In this document: positions 47,722-59,141 of the stretch, piece by piece | Layout of the letters: each line of letters begins with the position of its first letter | How positions within the stretch are numbered: position 1 is the first letter of the stretch | NCBI GenBank assembly: GCA_017607445.1 | Contig: JAEVHH010000002.1 | Location: 4,827,501-4,891,500, forward strand | Length of the DNA stretch: 64,000 bases | Origin: Histoplasma ohiense | Lineage: Eukaryota; Ascomycota; Eurotiomycetes; Onygenales; Ajellomycetaceae | Direction: 5' to 3' | The notes under the pieces: model-generated | Seen by the model: the letters and a program-made list of their open reading frames with translations, nothing else | What the model was told of the DNA's origin: nothing | Databases searched by the model: none | Made by a program: the position numbers and the translations under genes

Positions 47722-49054
47722 TCAAGATTCCGTTTTTTCTGCTGGCGCCGGTTGACTGAACGGCTCATTCATCCCCCGACTCACAGTCCCAACCAACCCC
47801 CAATCCTGCCGAGTCAACCCAAAAACCTTCTTCCCAACAACCAAATCCACCAAGCCCTCATGGGGCACCCGACTCAGCTCCACCAGCACCCTCCTCATGT
47901 ACCCAACCACAGCTGCCACTTTCCGCCAATCCATCTCCTCCGGCACATTCCCATCACCGCCTGCATTCGGGTCCACATGCGACGCCTTCCAAATGTTCCT
48001 CCACACAGCCGCCCCAAGCACTGCGTCGCCGGACACTAGGCCTTGGTCATATGCGGCGAGCACGCCGCGCCATTGGATGAACAAGTCTTTGAGGTAGCGG
48101 TTGCGAATACCGCGCATGGTCATGCCGTGGTAGATGGCCATGCGGTGTTCGGCGTTGTGCGAGAAGTTGTCGAGGAGGTGTTGGGAATACGTGCGGAAGC
48201 TCTCGGGGGAAGGGAGGGCGCGAAGGCGGACGGTCAGGAGATACATGTGTAGGAAGGTGATTTGGGACCAGGTGGAGAAGGTTGGGAGGAGGCCAAGTTC
48301 TGGTGTTTATGTGGTAAGTTTCTTTTCTTTCTTTTTAATTGCGTTACGTTTGGAGAAAGGTTTGTATATCGATAGATCGTTTTTTTCTTCCTTCCCGTGC
48401 GTATCACAAAATATTCGAAAGAGGTGGATCTTAGTGGGAAGGTAGTGGTTTGAAGAAACTAACAAACCTTTATACCACGCCCCTTCACCCACGCCTAGGT
48501 CCTCTCCATGCGCAGTCTTGGGCACTACGCCACTGAGTTGCGACGCTTGAGGAATCTTATAGTCCGCCTGCAGCTGGCAAGCCTCGAACATCTTCTTAGT
48601 AGCTCCGAAGGCTGTATACGTCTCTGTCGTGCGCGAGGCGCGCGACTGGAGTGAGTTTGCTATATGAGATATTGGCGAAGATGGCGAGTTAGCAGGCTCA
48701 TTTTTTAAATCTCGCAGTAATTTTCTATTACTGCTCTTCTTGGGCGGAGGTGTGGATGTGGATATGGACGTGGCGGGTGCGGATGCGGATGTGGATGCAT
48801 GGCGGGAGGAGACGGCTCCGCGACGGCCAACAGGACAAGCAGAATTCGGAGCGCAATATCTTTGGGGCTATATGTATATATTTATAAGTAAATGTGTTTA
48901 GTACGATGTTTTTGAGGTAAAATGAATTGAGTGGAATCTGTCGATCCGAAAGCTACAATTGATTGACGGAATAGAATTTACTGCTTACCTGTGGTTTGAA
49001 TGCGAGCCTCAGCATATCCGCGCACTGAGCACAAGATTGTCTCGAAAACATCAT
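47722..49054 (-). CDS. CBP3: ubiquinol-cytochrome c chaperone (CBP3)
   Basis: Minus-strand exons 48989-49054, 48468-48867 and 47722-48299 give 347 residues. CBP3 binds mitochondrial ribosomes and newly made cytochrome b and is needed for complex III assembly. The domain is recognisable by YKIPQASQLSGV-type lead-in, LGLLPTFSTWSQITFLHMYLLTVRLRALP, the block FSHNAEHRMAIYHGM, RGIRNRYLKDLFIQWRGVLAAYDQGL, and the long C-terminal RRVLVELSRVPHEGLVDL. The start at 49054 gives MMFSRQSCAQCADMLRLAFK, a plausible mitochondrial presequence. A Ser/Thr-rich region with TS repeats (near 48730-48800) follows exon 1. Intron 1 ends at TATAG (48868), giving PQRYCAPNSA in frame. Confidence 0.9.
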
Positions 49055-49713
49055 CGGCTGCTATATATGAAGCAACAGGGGGATTATCGCAATGAGATAA
49101 GAAGGTGGTTAGTATTGGGTTGAATAATTTTTAGTTATCATTTAACATGTTTGAAAGATCGTTTTTGATTATTTCCTCATGCTTGGTGAAGTTGATGTTT
49201 GCACTGTTTGCAAGGGACATAGGCCTCAGCTCATTCCAGGATTTTTTTTTTTTTTTTTTTTTCAAACAGAATTATCTTCAACGAACAGGAAAAGTGGAAA
49301 CTGAAAATACGATGAATCACCCATTGCGTCATTCAGCGCATATATTAGTGAACGTCCTATCCGATATCCCATATTGCACTACATATTCGTAGGACAACGT
49401 ATGAGACTCAGTATCGACACTACATTGCTGCAGCTTCTAGGAGGGATAGAGAAAGGGCGAAGAGACGACGATAAGGTACATGTAGCAGGTTCCTACCGGC
49501 TGGCCCCCTGTACCCAAGTTCGGAGGGGTAGCCCATTTGCAGCTTCCAAGAAGGAATACTCTAAGATACTTGATATAGTGATCATCGCCTGTACAGCGGC
49601 AATGTATTGTTGTTTGGCTCGGGTATATTCGTTGCATGTCATGATATAGCAAGAGGGCGTGCGGGAATGCGATACTTTAACAGGAGGGCAGAGGGATACC
49701 AAAAGTATACATA
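49055..49713. other. intergenic, CBP3 promoter and TIP41 3' flank
   Basis: No gene seen. A run of 21 T lies at 49242-49262. Confidence 0.6.
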
Positions 49714-50678
49714 TCAGGTTCCAACGAAAACATGTTCCAAGCTTGTGTCCACCTTGGGTAATAAATCGAAAAGTTTATTTGGGTCTCGCATGACGGCTGG
49801 AATATCTTCCCGCGAGCTGGCTAGGCGCTGTGCTATCCATTAGCTAATTGCCTCACATGCGACATCTCGCGTATTCGGAAATGAGTATATACCTGTCTCA
49901 CGGTATCATACTCCTCCTCTTTTGCTTGATACTCCCGAATCACCTCCCGCGTTTCAAAGTCGACATATATTCTAGTATCTCTTAGGCGAACCAGTACATT
50001 ATCCAGCCGCATGAAAAACCGTGAGAGAAGCAGAAGGCGTGAAGGCATGACACGAATCTTGCAAGATAACATAGCAATACCGTTATCTGCCAACTCATCC
50101 TCGTATAGCATTACTTCGTCGAAAAAGAGGATAGGATCTGGTCGCTTTAGGAGTTCAATAGGAATAGGGGATGAGGACGATTCGAATGGCTTCGACCCCG
50201 GAGAGAGAGTGCCTTTGTAATCCGTGCTATAGGACCAATCGAACGGTTTGACTACTTCTTTAATTCCTTCATGCGTGTTTTCTCTAAGCAAAAAGTAAAC
50301 AACTTAGCTCCTGTGTCCAAATCGTATCATTTTCGACCGAAGACATTATGGCGGTATTCACCTGCTCTGCTGCCATTCTTTCGAATAAGCCACCTTTAGC
50401 ATTGTCTCCCCAGTTTTGTCCACGCGGTTCAAGGCATCAAAAGCGTTGAAATCCAGTTTCCACCCCGAGGGTTGGTGCTCGATTGTGGCGTGGTTGTCGC
50501 CAAAGATCATCTCTGGAGGCGCAATGCCCAATTTTGTAGTCATCTCATCGATTGGACCAGCTTTGAGTATTGGGAGTTTTTGAGTTGTTATTTTGAATCC
50601 ATGTCTTGTAATTGAATTGTCTTTGGAAATATTGGCAGAGGGATACTGGGTATCTGGGGATTCGCCATTGGAGGCCAT
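49714..50678 (-). CDS. TIP41: TIP41-like protein (TOR signalling)
   Basis: Minus-strand exons 50362-50678, 49893-50283 and 49714-49827 give 273 residues. TIP41 binds Tap42/PP2A-type phosphatase complexes downstream of TORC1. The family core is clear: PEMIFGDN, GWKLDFNAFDALNRVDK, LKVAYSKEWQQSR, then PFDWSYSTDYKGTL, ILFFDEVMLYEDELADNGIAM, CKIRVMPSRLLLLSRFFMRLDNVLVRLRDTRIY and REVIREYQAKEEEYD. The last exon (RLASSREDIPAVMRDP to EHVFVGT) joins through a CACAG acceptor at 49828; a GAAG further on would break the frame. The start at 50678 precedes ASNGES; an ATG 33 bases upstream is also in frame. Confidence 0.93.
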
Positions 50679-51135
50679 TTTATGGAGTGTGGGTGATAAA
50701 ATATTCGTCAAAAATACCTAGACTAGCCGTTGCGACGAACTACCTTGGTAGTCAGTTAGTTGTGCATTACCGACCAAATTCGAAGCATACATATGGAGCT
50801 CAAAAGATCCCACAGCTGGGAGTTGGCTTCGCTCAGGTGAGGTTCTTGCTTGTGGGCTGTTTGCAGGTTAACTGAATTCGAAGCATTGCCCCACGAAATG
50901 CCAAGAATAACGCCAAGAACGGGCAAACGGCGTAACATTGATCCGATGGTTGCTGTGGTGACGGTTGACCGAGTAAATAAAGGCGGAGCCGACTTGCGGC
51001 TTGACAAAGATCAATTCCTTCATCCATCGCAGAAAAGATAACTGTAGAACAGAAGGCTATTCAGAGAAGCTCTTCATTTATTTTTTTTTACTCCCTGGGC
51101 GTCTACCCTTTTTTATTTTTTTACCTTCTACCATA
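50679..51135. promoter_or_regulatory. divergent promoter region, TIP41 / Aurora kinase
   Basis: 457 bases between divergent starts. T-rich stretches near 51079-51122 precede the kinase start. No specific operator is claimed. Confidence 0.5.
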
Positions 51136-52453
51136 ATGTCGAAAACACTCGAGGCTCGGTTTGAGCATCTCTCCGTCAATGACGAAAATGAACCTCCCAA
51201 CACCACCACACACTACCATAAATCAAAAGTATTATACCTCATCACAAGCACACGCTCATATATATATTGTATACAATAATTGCTATGAGGATGTGTTGGC
51301 TAATACTATAAGCAGGGCCAACACACTACCACGGCTTCGATAAGCTCATCAACCTCATCAACACAGCTGACCAGCAACCCGAACCGCTCAAATCTACTAA
51401 AATACGCTTTACAAAACAGCAATGGCTCGTCTCCCCGTAAGCATCAAGGAAGCGTGAGCTTGGTTTCCTCTTCCCGTAACTCCACTGAGGAAAACCCCGC
51501 GGCCAGCCGTACTTCCATTCCCTTCTACGATCAGCCTACCGCCCCAAAGAAATTCCATCTGGGAATGTTCGAAATTGGGAAGCCCCTTGGTAAGGGAAAG
51601 TTTGGGAGAGTATATCTTGCAAGAGAACGATCGACTGGCTTCGTCTGTGCTCTGAAGGTCTTGCACAAAAGCGAGTTGGTCCAGGGTAAAGTTGAGAAGC
51701 AACTGCGGCGAGAGATCGAGATTCAGAGCAACTTGAGACATCCCAATATATTGCGCTTATATGGCCATTTCCATGACAGCAAACGGGTGTTTCTAATTCT
51801 CGAGTTTGCTGGGAATGGAGAGCTGTACAAACACCTACGAAAGGAGAACCGATTCCCTGAGTGGAAGGCTGCCCAATATATCGCCCAAATGGCTGCTGCA
51901 TTAAAATATCTGCACAAAAAACATATCATGCACCGCGATATCAAGCCGGAGAATATACTTGTAGGCATCCACGGCGAAATCAAGATAAGCGACTTTGGCT
52001 GGAGCGTACATGCCCCAAATAACAGGAGAAATACCATGTGCGGCACTTTGGACTACCTACCTCCGGAAATGCTCAAACCTGGATTGCAGGACAATTACTA
52101 TAACGAGAAAATCGACTTGTGGAGCTTGGGTGTGCTCACGTACGAGTTCCTGGTTGGCGAGGCACCGTTTGAAGACACGCCGGTCATGACACGGCGGAGG
52201 ATAGCGAGGGGTGAGATGAAGGTGCCGTCATTTGTGAGCGCGGAGGCTAGGGATCTTATCAAGAAGGTTAGTCTAGTACCATTCTGTTAGCAGTAGATTT
52301 TTAATCGCTAACCTCAAGTAGTTATTGGTCCTCGATCCAGAACAGCGAATTCCTCTGGATGAGGTCCAACAGCACCCCTGGATCATTAAACACTGTGTCA
52401 AAGGCGAGAGGGCAGCCAAGCGAAGTTCAGGAAATAACCGTAGTAAAGAGTAA
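51136..52453 (+). CDS. IPL1: Aurora kinase (Ipl1/Ark1)
   Basis: Exons 51136-51228, 51316-52266 and 52322-52453 give 391 residues. It is the catalytic subunit of the chromosomal passenger complex, which corrects kinetochore-microtubule attachment. After a Ser-rich N-terminal arm (about 120 residues) comes the kinase domain: MFEIGKPLGKGKFGRVYLAR (glycine loop), ALKVLHKSELV (lysine), HRDIKPENIL (catalytic loop), KISDFGWSVHAP with the Aurora-typical DFGWS, and RRNTMCGTLDYLPPEM (activation loop with the target Thr). The final exon has LLVLDPEQRIPLDEVQQHPWI. A shorter frame starting at a GTG near 51454 is not the N-terminus; the ATG at 51136 plus intron 1 keeps frame. Confidence 0.95.
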
Positions 52454-52833
52454 ATTCACCACCTTCAGCCTTTTTGTCTCGAGCGTTTCTGGTATTGAGT
52501 TTGCAAGGTGTCTGTGTGTTCATCAAGCGGGTGTATGGAGTATGATTGATGTCCGTTTCTAAGCTTCGGGATTGATGATCGGAGACATGGCGTTAATTGC
52601 ATATGGATAATAGTCATTTGTGTTGTTTCAGCAGCTGTTTTGAAGTTTTTGGTCTTTCTGCCGGGAATTGAGTAGTCTATTAGGGAACCCAAAAATCAAT
52701 CAATCCAAAAATCAAAACACCGCCTTGCTCTGCAAGATACGCTAGTTCGAGTCTTCCCACTGGCATTCATATAATACTGTACAAGAACAAAAATAGGGGG
52801 AAAGTAACTCCAAAACACCCAAATCTCTCTTCC
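52454..52833. other. intergenic, convergent Aurora / ATP23
   Basis: 3' flanks; no gene seen. A tRNA B-box-like string near 52743-52755 is not part of a foldable tRNA. Confidence 0.6.
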
Positions 52834-53729
52834 TTATCGATAAATTTCATCGAAGGGGCGGGTATCTCGAAAACAGCTATCCCAAACTTCATCCACGACC
52901 TGTTTTGCGTGCTCTGCATCTTTGCAGGACGGTCGTGCCATGACTGACAAGGCCGCGCGCCGCCGCACGCATTCTTGATGTTGCTGCGTTAACTTCCACT
53001 GGCCTCGTCGGAAGAACTCTCGCGCCCATCTACATTCTCCGCTTAACGAACTCGCACGGATCTAATAACATGCAAACCAATGAACGGTTAGGATATATGC
53101 AGTTATATTGAATAAGAAACTTGAGAGGAAAGATAGACATACCTCAGTGCAAGCAGCGTGTCTCAGATTATCCGTCCAATCCAACTTGAACCGTAAATGA
53201 TCGTACGCATGCATCATCTCATGTGCCATTGTATCCTCTAGATGTCCCTGGTCCTTCATTGCATTTGCGCATATCCGTATGCCGTACTGCGGGTCGAAGC
53301 CGCCGGCTTGTCGCTGCGTGCAACGACGGCAGTGGATGTTGTGACTGGATATATCACCGCCCAGTTGCCTGATGTTATCTTGGAGAAATCTAATTATGGG
53401 ACCTGGACCAGAGGAGTTATAAGTGTAAGCAGAAAACGTAACGGAAACCCTCCAAACATGTCCACCAGAATTTCCGCATTGGACAGCACAAACGTACTGT
53501 ACTTTATAAGATAATCACGCTGATCCTCACAACGTTTACAATCACTTTCTTCATTTCGAATATCCCGCGCCAGTAGAAATTGTTCCTTTCCCTCCTCCGT
53601 CATATTGCCGGTCAGGATGGAGAACATGTTCTTCATCTGTGTCCAAGTGTCATCGCCTGGTGTGAAGCCGGTGTCCTTAGAGGGCACCGGGGTGTCAGGA
53701 CCGGCACCTGGTGAGTTCGTGCCCGCCAT
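52834..53729 (-). CDS. ATP23: mitochondrial inner-membrane protease ATP23
   Basis: Minus-strand exons 53498-53729, 53143-53402 and 52834-53061 give 239 residues. ATP23 is an intermembrane-space metalloprotease that processes Atp6 and helps assemble the F1Fo ATP synthase. The zinc motif is MAHEMMHAYDHLRF. Cysteine pairs typical of the family are seen in SDCKRCEDQRDYL, HCRRCTQRQAGGFDP, ICANAMKD and AACTEIRASSLSGECRW. The last exon ends in the characteristic RPFDEIYR. The start at 53729 begins MAGTNSPG; an upstream ATG at 53783 would add 18 residues. It is divergent from PRO1, only 331 bases away. Confidence 0.94.
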
Positions 53730-54060
53730 TCGTTGCACGGTGGAAATTAGTTTTGTTATGCACCTGGTAATGTCAATAAACAATTCCTGATCGGAATTTC
53801 AAATGTGATCCATGTTAGGGCGTGAAGAGATCTGCCCAAGAGCGGTGAAGAGAGGCAGAAGAACATGTGCCAAGCTGAGACGATCATTTTTACCGACGCC
53901 CTATGACGGGACCCACGGACACACAGCAGGTGTTTTATATACCTTCAAGATCCTGGATTCGTTTTCATATCCTCCCTCCCTTCCTGGAAGGGGCCCTCAT
54001 GGATATGAGCGCCCGACTTCCAGGCAAGGAGAATTCCCTAGTAACGACGATAGAGACAAT
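53730..54060. promoter_or_regulatory. divergent promoter region, ATP23 / PRO1
   Basis: 331 bases between divergent start codons (53729 on minus, 54061 on plus), so the two promoters must overlap or abut. No specific site is claimed. Confidence 0.55.
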
Positions 54061-55752
54061 ATGAAAGGTCAAAAGGCGTACACGATTGTTATTAAACTCG
54101 GTGGGTGTTCTTTAAGAAAAAAGAGCCTCGAAGCCATTCTTTTTATCGCTCTTCTCGATAAGAAACTGATTGCCTGGATTAAACTAAAAGGGACGAGTTC
54201 AATCGTTGACGAAGTTACGCATGAACCTATCTTGTCCATTCTAACTCTCATTGTCGAGACCACAGCTAAACTTCTAAGAGATGGACATCGAGTCATCATC
54301 GTCTCTTCGGGTGCTATCGGAGTTGGCTTGCGAAGGATGGATGTTGACACTCGACCAGCACATCTTCCTCGAATACAGGTTCGCATTGTAGCAGTATATG
54401 CCAATACTTGAGCGAACTCACTAATTGTGGATATGGCTAACCTCGACTCCAGGCTTTGGCGGCTGTTGGACAATGCAGACTGATGAGTCTCTGGGATAGT
54501 CTGTTCGCGCATTTGCGACAACCCGTGGCTCAGATTTTATTAACAAGGAATGACATTGCGGACGTGAGAGTGTTCCATATCCATGCACTCTAGATGGTCC
54601 AAGAAACGGGACGCTTATGGAGACTAATCCGGACAATTTGCAATCAGACAACGCAATATCGTAACGCACAAAATACGCTTACGGAGCTTCTGAACATGGG
54701 AGTGGTTCCGATCGTGAATGAGAATGATACCTTGGCTGTTTCGGTAGGTGCTGCGATGATGAGCTGGCGATGGATGGAGGGTTAGTTGCTGCGACGAATA
54801 CTTATTTATGATGTATCCCGGATAGGAAATCAAATTCGGAGACAACGATACCTTATCTGCCATCACCGCTGGTATGGTTGGAGCAGACTACTTGTTCCTA
54901 ATGACAGATGTCGATGGCTTATACACATCTAATCCCCGCACCAACCCAGACGCACAGGTTATCGAAGTGGTATCTGACATCTCCACTCTCATAGCCGACG
55001 TATCTTCCGCAGGCTCCTCATTGGGAACCGGCGGGATGAGTACGAAAATAGTTGCAGCACGCCTAGCGACAAGTGCTGGTGTTACAACTATAATAACTCG
55101 TAGTTCACTCCCAGGTAATATCCTCGAGATCATCAGATATCTACAAGATAAATCACAGAACTCGTCATCAGAAACACCCGCTCTGGATGAGAAGTCCGGC
55201 TCTCCTCCACGATCAACACCCCCATCCCCATCCTCAGCAAAATCATCACTGCCAGCACACACCTGCTTCCTACCCTCAACCACCCCAATTCACTCCCGCT
55301 CCTTCTGGATCTTGCACGGCCTCGCCCCTCACGGCACAGTCTACATCGACGCAGGTGCCTACTCCGCCACCCTAAAAAAAGCTAGCCTACTCCCCGCAGG
55401 CGTTGTGGGCGTTGAGGGTCACTTCGGCCAGCAAGAAGCCGTGAGACTTGTTGTCGTCGAGCGCCGCTCAGCCTCTGCCGCCGCCCTCAACGGCGATTTC
55501 CCTCTCCGGGGTGCGTCGCCCCGGGAAGTCGGGCGGGCGCTGGTGAATTACGGTAGCAATGAAATTGCGCGCATTAAGGGCCTGCGGAGCACGCAGATCC
55601 TATCTGTGCTGGGATATGCAGATAGCGAATATGTGGCGCTGAGGGAGAATATTGCATTCTTTGGGGCGACGGAAAGAACGAGTCGTTCTGCAACGCCAGT
55701 GTTGGATGATGAGTTTCGGGTTCGTAGTGGGATACCGTCGCAGGAGGATTGA
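54061..55752 (+). CDS. PRO1: glutamate 5-kinase
   Basis: Exons 54061-54100, 54191-54378, 54453-54563, 54648-54743 and 54826-55752 give 453 residues. It phosphorylates glutamate, the first and regulated step of proline synthesis; PRO2 lies 36 kb to the left. The amino-acid kinase domain shows YTIVIKLGTSSIVDE, HRVIIVSSGAIGVGLRRMD, ILLTRNDIAD, VPIVNENDTLAV, EIKFGDNDTLSAIT, DYLFLMTDVDGLYT and GTGGMSTKIVAARLA. A C-terminal PUA domain follows (GTVYIDAGAYSATLKKASLLPAGVVGVEGHF). Intron 1 (90 bases, GTGGGT to AAAAG) is free of stops and in frame, so unspliced mRNA would add 30 residues inside the substrate-binding loop; conserved KLGTSSIVDE is made only by splicing. A Ser/Pro-rich linker separates the two domains. 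Confidence 0.96.
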
Positions 55753-56494
55753 TTTGAGATATCTTCCTTGGGCCTCGAGTTGGATCTGTTGAGTGATTTC
55801 GATACTTTTCTCCTCCCTGGTGCTTTCAGGATGCATTGTCACAAGAAAATGGGAGCTGAGCTCGGAAGGTAAAGGTCCAAGCACATATTTTGACGGTAAA
55901 ATTGACTATCTTCATCTCTTTCTCCTTAACATATTAGATTCCCATTGTTCATCATCAGATACGTTTTTGGGTACATGCTCATGTTACTGATAACGCAACT
56001 GGACTCACAACTAGCGAATAGTATAAAAATGGCGGCGTTCTTCATGGTTTCCTGTCGATGTTATATATATCCCCTTATAAAATCACAAAGAAATAGTTTG
56101 TTTGAATCGGTATAATCAAGCTGGGTTAACATATATTCGCTCGCAGGTGTCCAATAACTACAATCACCCGATTTCAAAGACACGGTTCTTTTGAGAAGGA
56201 AGGGATAGAAAGAGTTTTTAACAATACAGAAATGAACAATATATAAAACGTTGACGGTTGTGGCTCGCTACTTCATATAATACAAAGTGAATACAGCCAT
56301 AATCCCGAACTCCGTAACTAGCCAATGATGCCTACCTAGCTGAACAGAGAACGCATAACGTATAAAACATACCACATAAAACATAACTGAACTTGGCGCT
56401 TCCAGATCAAAATACAAATGGGAAAATTGAAATATGAGAAGGAAAAACAAGAAGAAAGGCAGAAAAGCAGAAAGAATGGATCATAGTTCCGACG
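55753..56494. other. intergenic, convergent PRO1 / KNH1-like
   Basis: AT-rich 3' flanks of two converging genes; no gene seen. Confidence 0.6.
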
Positions 56495-57517
56495 CTAATC
56501 CTTCCACCTGTTCAAATATCTCTTTATTTCGTCGTCAACAGGAGCGGGCGCAGCCTATCACACACCAGAACCAAAACGCATCAGCCACGAGAACATAGGG
56601 ATTACGAACGGTATATGTGGATATATAAATATTTATAAAAAATCGAGACTACCCACCGTATTCTCTATACTAGCCACCTTAAACGTTGCTTTCGGAGTAA
56701 GCGTCGTCTGGACAGAAGGTGGAGGTAAGTAGGTTTTTGCAATATGAAAAGGGCTTTGGGAATATTGGGGTGAGGCGGTCCTGAGGGTGATTTTGGTCGG
56801 GGGCTGTTTGGCCATGGGCGCATAGCGTGTCGGGCCCGTTTGGAGCCCATAAGGCAGATTTGCTTGTCGTTTGCCCAATTGATTGTAGTGAACTGGTGGG
56901 CTATCCGTGACGTCGGAGATGGCCTTTATGCCATCTAGCAGCCTGCCCGGGAAGGTGCCGGTCATACCGATGAGGGTAAAGCGGGGGGAGTGGAAAAGGT
57001 CGAGCCCGTTAGGGTTGTTTATGACCATTTGGAGGAAACTAGGAGGTATTATAGAGATGGTTAGTATTTGATTGACCTGTTGGCATATGCCACTGTTAAT
57101 ATGTGGTCTGCCAGGGGTTTATTCACTATGCATTGGGTTCGTTTCCGCCTATACCCGCAGCGAGGGGAAATGATATGGAGTTTCCCTGGGCAAAAGATCT
57201 GTCTTTCGCTACGTGTATCAATGGGCCCTGTGTTATGCATTAAGAAGTTAATGGATAAACAGATGAAGAGTTCAATTTCACCAAAAGGGAGAAATTAACA
57301 TCCATACATAGGAATCTTCGTGGTTCCCACCCGCGCAAAGGAAAATGTCAAACCGGGTCCCGTCGGAAACCTCTGAATTATTCCATAATTGTTGCCATTC
57401 CACGACAAGGGTGTCCCCGCCTTTTAGAACCGCTCCAGCGGCCGGTGCTGTGAACTCAATGGAGGCGGAGGCGGCAAGGACAAGCTGCGTAAGTGGCAAA
57501 AGTATTCGTGTTTTCAT
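56495..57517 (-). CDS. cell-wall glucan synthesis protein, KRE9/KNH1 family
   Basis: Minus-strand exons 57308-57517, 57127-57227, 56657-57038 and 56495-56554 give 250 residues. KRE9/KNH1 proteins are secreted O-glycoproteins needed for cell-wall beta-1,6-glucan. The start at 57517 (MKTRILLPLTQLVLAASA) is a typical signal peptide. Then come IEFTAPAAGAVLKGGDTLVVEW, the exon 2 block FAQGNSISFPLAAGIGGNE, YFLQMVINN, HSPRFTLIGMTGTF, and the C-terminal domain YGLQTGPTRYAPMAKQPPT and TTLTPKATFKVASIENTAAPAP, which is the KRE9/KNH1 hallmark. Exon 2 is only 101 bases. The first intron covers a region with no family likeness. Confidence 0.9.
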
Positions 57518-58092
57518 TTTTGATGGAATGAACAGTTGTATATGAAGGGGAAAGCGAAAAAGAGGGTAGTAGCCTTGCAGACTTAGAAAGGCCAACAAGA
57601 ATCTCTGCGGTTGGGAATAGCAAGTGAGTGATCTACGCCATTTCGACGGGCTCGTGGTCTGTCTGCGTGTTGGAGGTGAGTGTCCAGTGTCAAGGGTTGA
57701 GAGATAACGGTTCAGAGCACTGACACAATTTCCACGTGTATTGTAAATGTTTCAGTTTCAATACCCACATCCTTGCGGTACAATTTTTTCTTCTGAAGTC
57801 GAATATGCAGCACGGCATAGATTTCTGATCGGTAGCCACCTCGTGTGATTGAGGGGAACATCTATATAATTCACTGGTCGAAAACAAATTACCTACACTG
57901 GCTAAAACATAGCTGCTACTAAAATTACAGCGAATACGAGGCCGTTATGAGGCTAGCTGTTGTGTCACGGGATCTGACTACAGAGGAAGCTGGAGGTCTA
58001 AGATTGCCAAAGTCAATTGAGAGATATCAAACAATATCTGGCCATCTGTGAGCTAGAGGTGTAGCCTAATTGCGGCAGACAATATAGCCATC
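57518..58092. promoter_or_regulatory. divergent promoter region, KNH1-like / SRP receptor beta
   Basis: 575 bases between divergent starts, containing a CACGTG hexamer at 57733-57738. Confidence 0.5.
57733..57738. promoter_or_regulatory. CACGTG E-box
   Basis: Perfect palindromic hexamer between the KNH1-like and SRP receptor beta genes; regulatory role not shown. Confidence 0.25.
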
Positions 58093-59141
58093 ATGGATTG
58101 GAGTCCCAGCGGAATAGCCACCGCTCTTCTCTCGGGCAACTTATTTGCTATCTTCATAACCTGCACCATTGCCTTCTCCCTCCCTGTCCTACTGCATTTC
58201 TTCCTCTATCGAAGCTCCCCCGCAAAGGCCTCGAGGGATTTTTTGCTCCTGGGCCCTAGTGGGTCTGGGAAAACAGCATTATGTTCACTCGTATGTGCAG
58301 CGTTCTTTTCCCAAGTTTTAACCCTATATATTATAATACCTAGATCATGGCAACTAACCATCCATTCCAACAGTTAGAACAACGGTCGATCTCCCGTTCG
58401 TCCCAGAACCCCCCTCGAAGAACTCATACATCTCAAGTCTCCTCCTTCATCACCATAACCCTCCCGCCAGCCGTCCCCATTGGCTCCAATAAATACCGCT
58501 CAGTCAATGATCCGACTCTTTTAGAAGCCACAAAGAATCCAACTACCTACCGGTTACGAGATACCCCAGGCCATGGCAAGCTCCGCGCATCCCAGGGCAT
58601 CGCCTCATTGGTGTCTCTCTCAGATCCTAAAAGGAAAGGCCCTGTCGGGATCCGTGGGGTAATATTCATGCTCGATTCTGCTACCCTCTCACAGAGCGAT
58701 GAAGCGCTTCGGGATGCGGGCAACTATCTACACGACGTGCTCATGACATTGCAAAACCGAGTGTACAAGAACGGGGCGAGAATATCATCGTCCTCTTCTA
58801 CAAAGGTACCTAAAATTCCCGTCCTGGTCGCTGCGAATAAGCAAGATCTATTCACCGCCCTGCCGCCGGGCTCAGTCAAAGCGAAACTGGAGTCCGAGAT
58901 TGAGAAAGTTCGGGTCTCGAATCGGAAAGGGTTGTTGGATGTGAGCATGAACTCCTTGTCTGCGGAAGAAGAGCCAGATATTCTGGGCGGGGACGAGGAG
59001 GAAGGGCAGTTCACTTTTCAGATGCTGGATGAGCAGATGGGAATTAGAGTTGATGTGATTGGGGGTGCGGTGGTGGGCGATGACGAGGATCACGGGAGTG
59101 GGGTGCGCCGATGGGAAGAGTGGATTGGGATGTGTTTATGA
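58093..59141 (+). CDS. SRP102: signal recognition particle receptor subunit beta
   Basis: Exons 58093-58290 and 58374-59141 give 321 residues. SR-beta is the membrane-anchored GTPase that holds the SRP receptor at the ER. An N-terminal membrane helix (LFAIFITCTIAFSLPVLLHFF) precedes the P-loop FLLLGPSGSGKTAL in exon 1. Exon 2 carries YRLRDTPGHGKLR (G3, DXPG), GIRGVIFMLDSATLS and VLVAANKQDLF (G4, NKQD). An acidic insertion (DILGGDEEEG) lies before the C-terminal GVRRWEEWIGM. The intron has a GTATGT donor and AACAG acceptor. It is convergent with cystathionine beta-synthase. Confidence 0.95.

Noticed and set aside
49800..49892. Apparent frame break before the last exon of TIP41 if the GAAG at about 49806 is the acceptor
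   Set aside because: An upstream CACAG acceptor (exon from 49827) keeps frame and gives a sensible tail, so there is neither a frameshift nor an AAG site here.
52740..52760. tRNA B-box-like string (AGTTCGAGTC)
   Set aside because: The flanks cannot pair as a T-stem and no acceptor or anticodon stem can be drawn.
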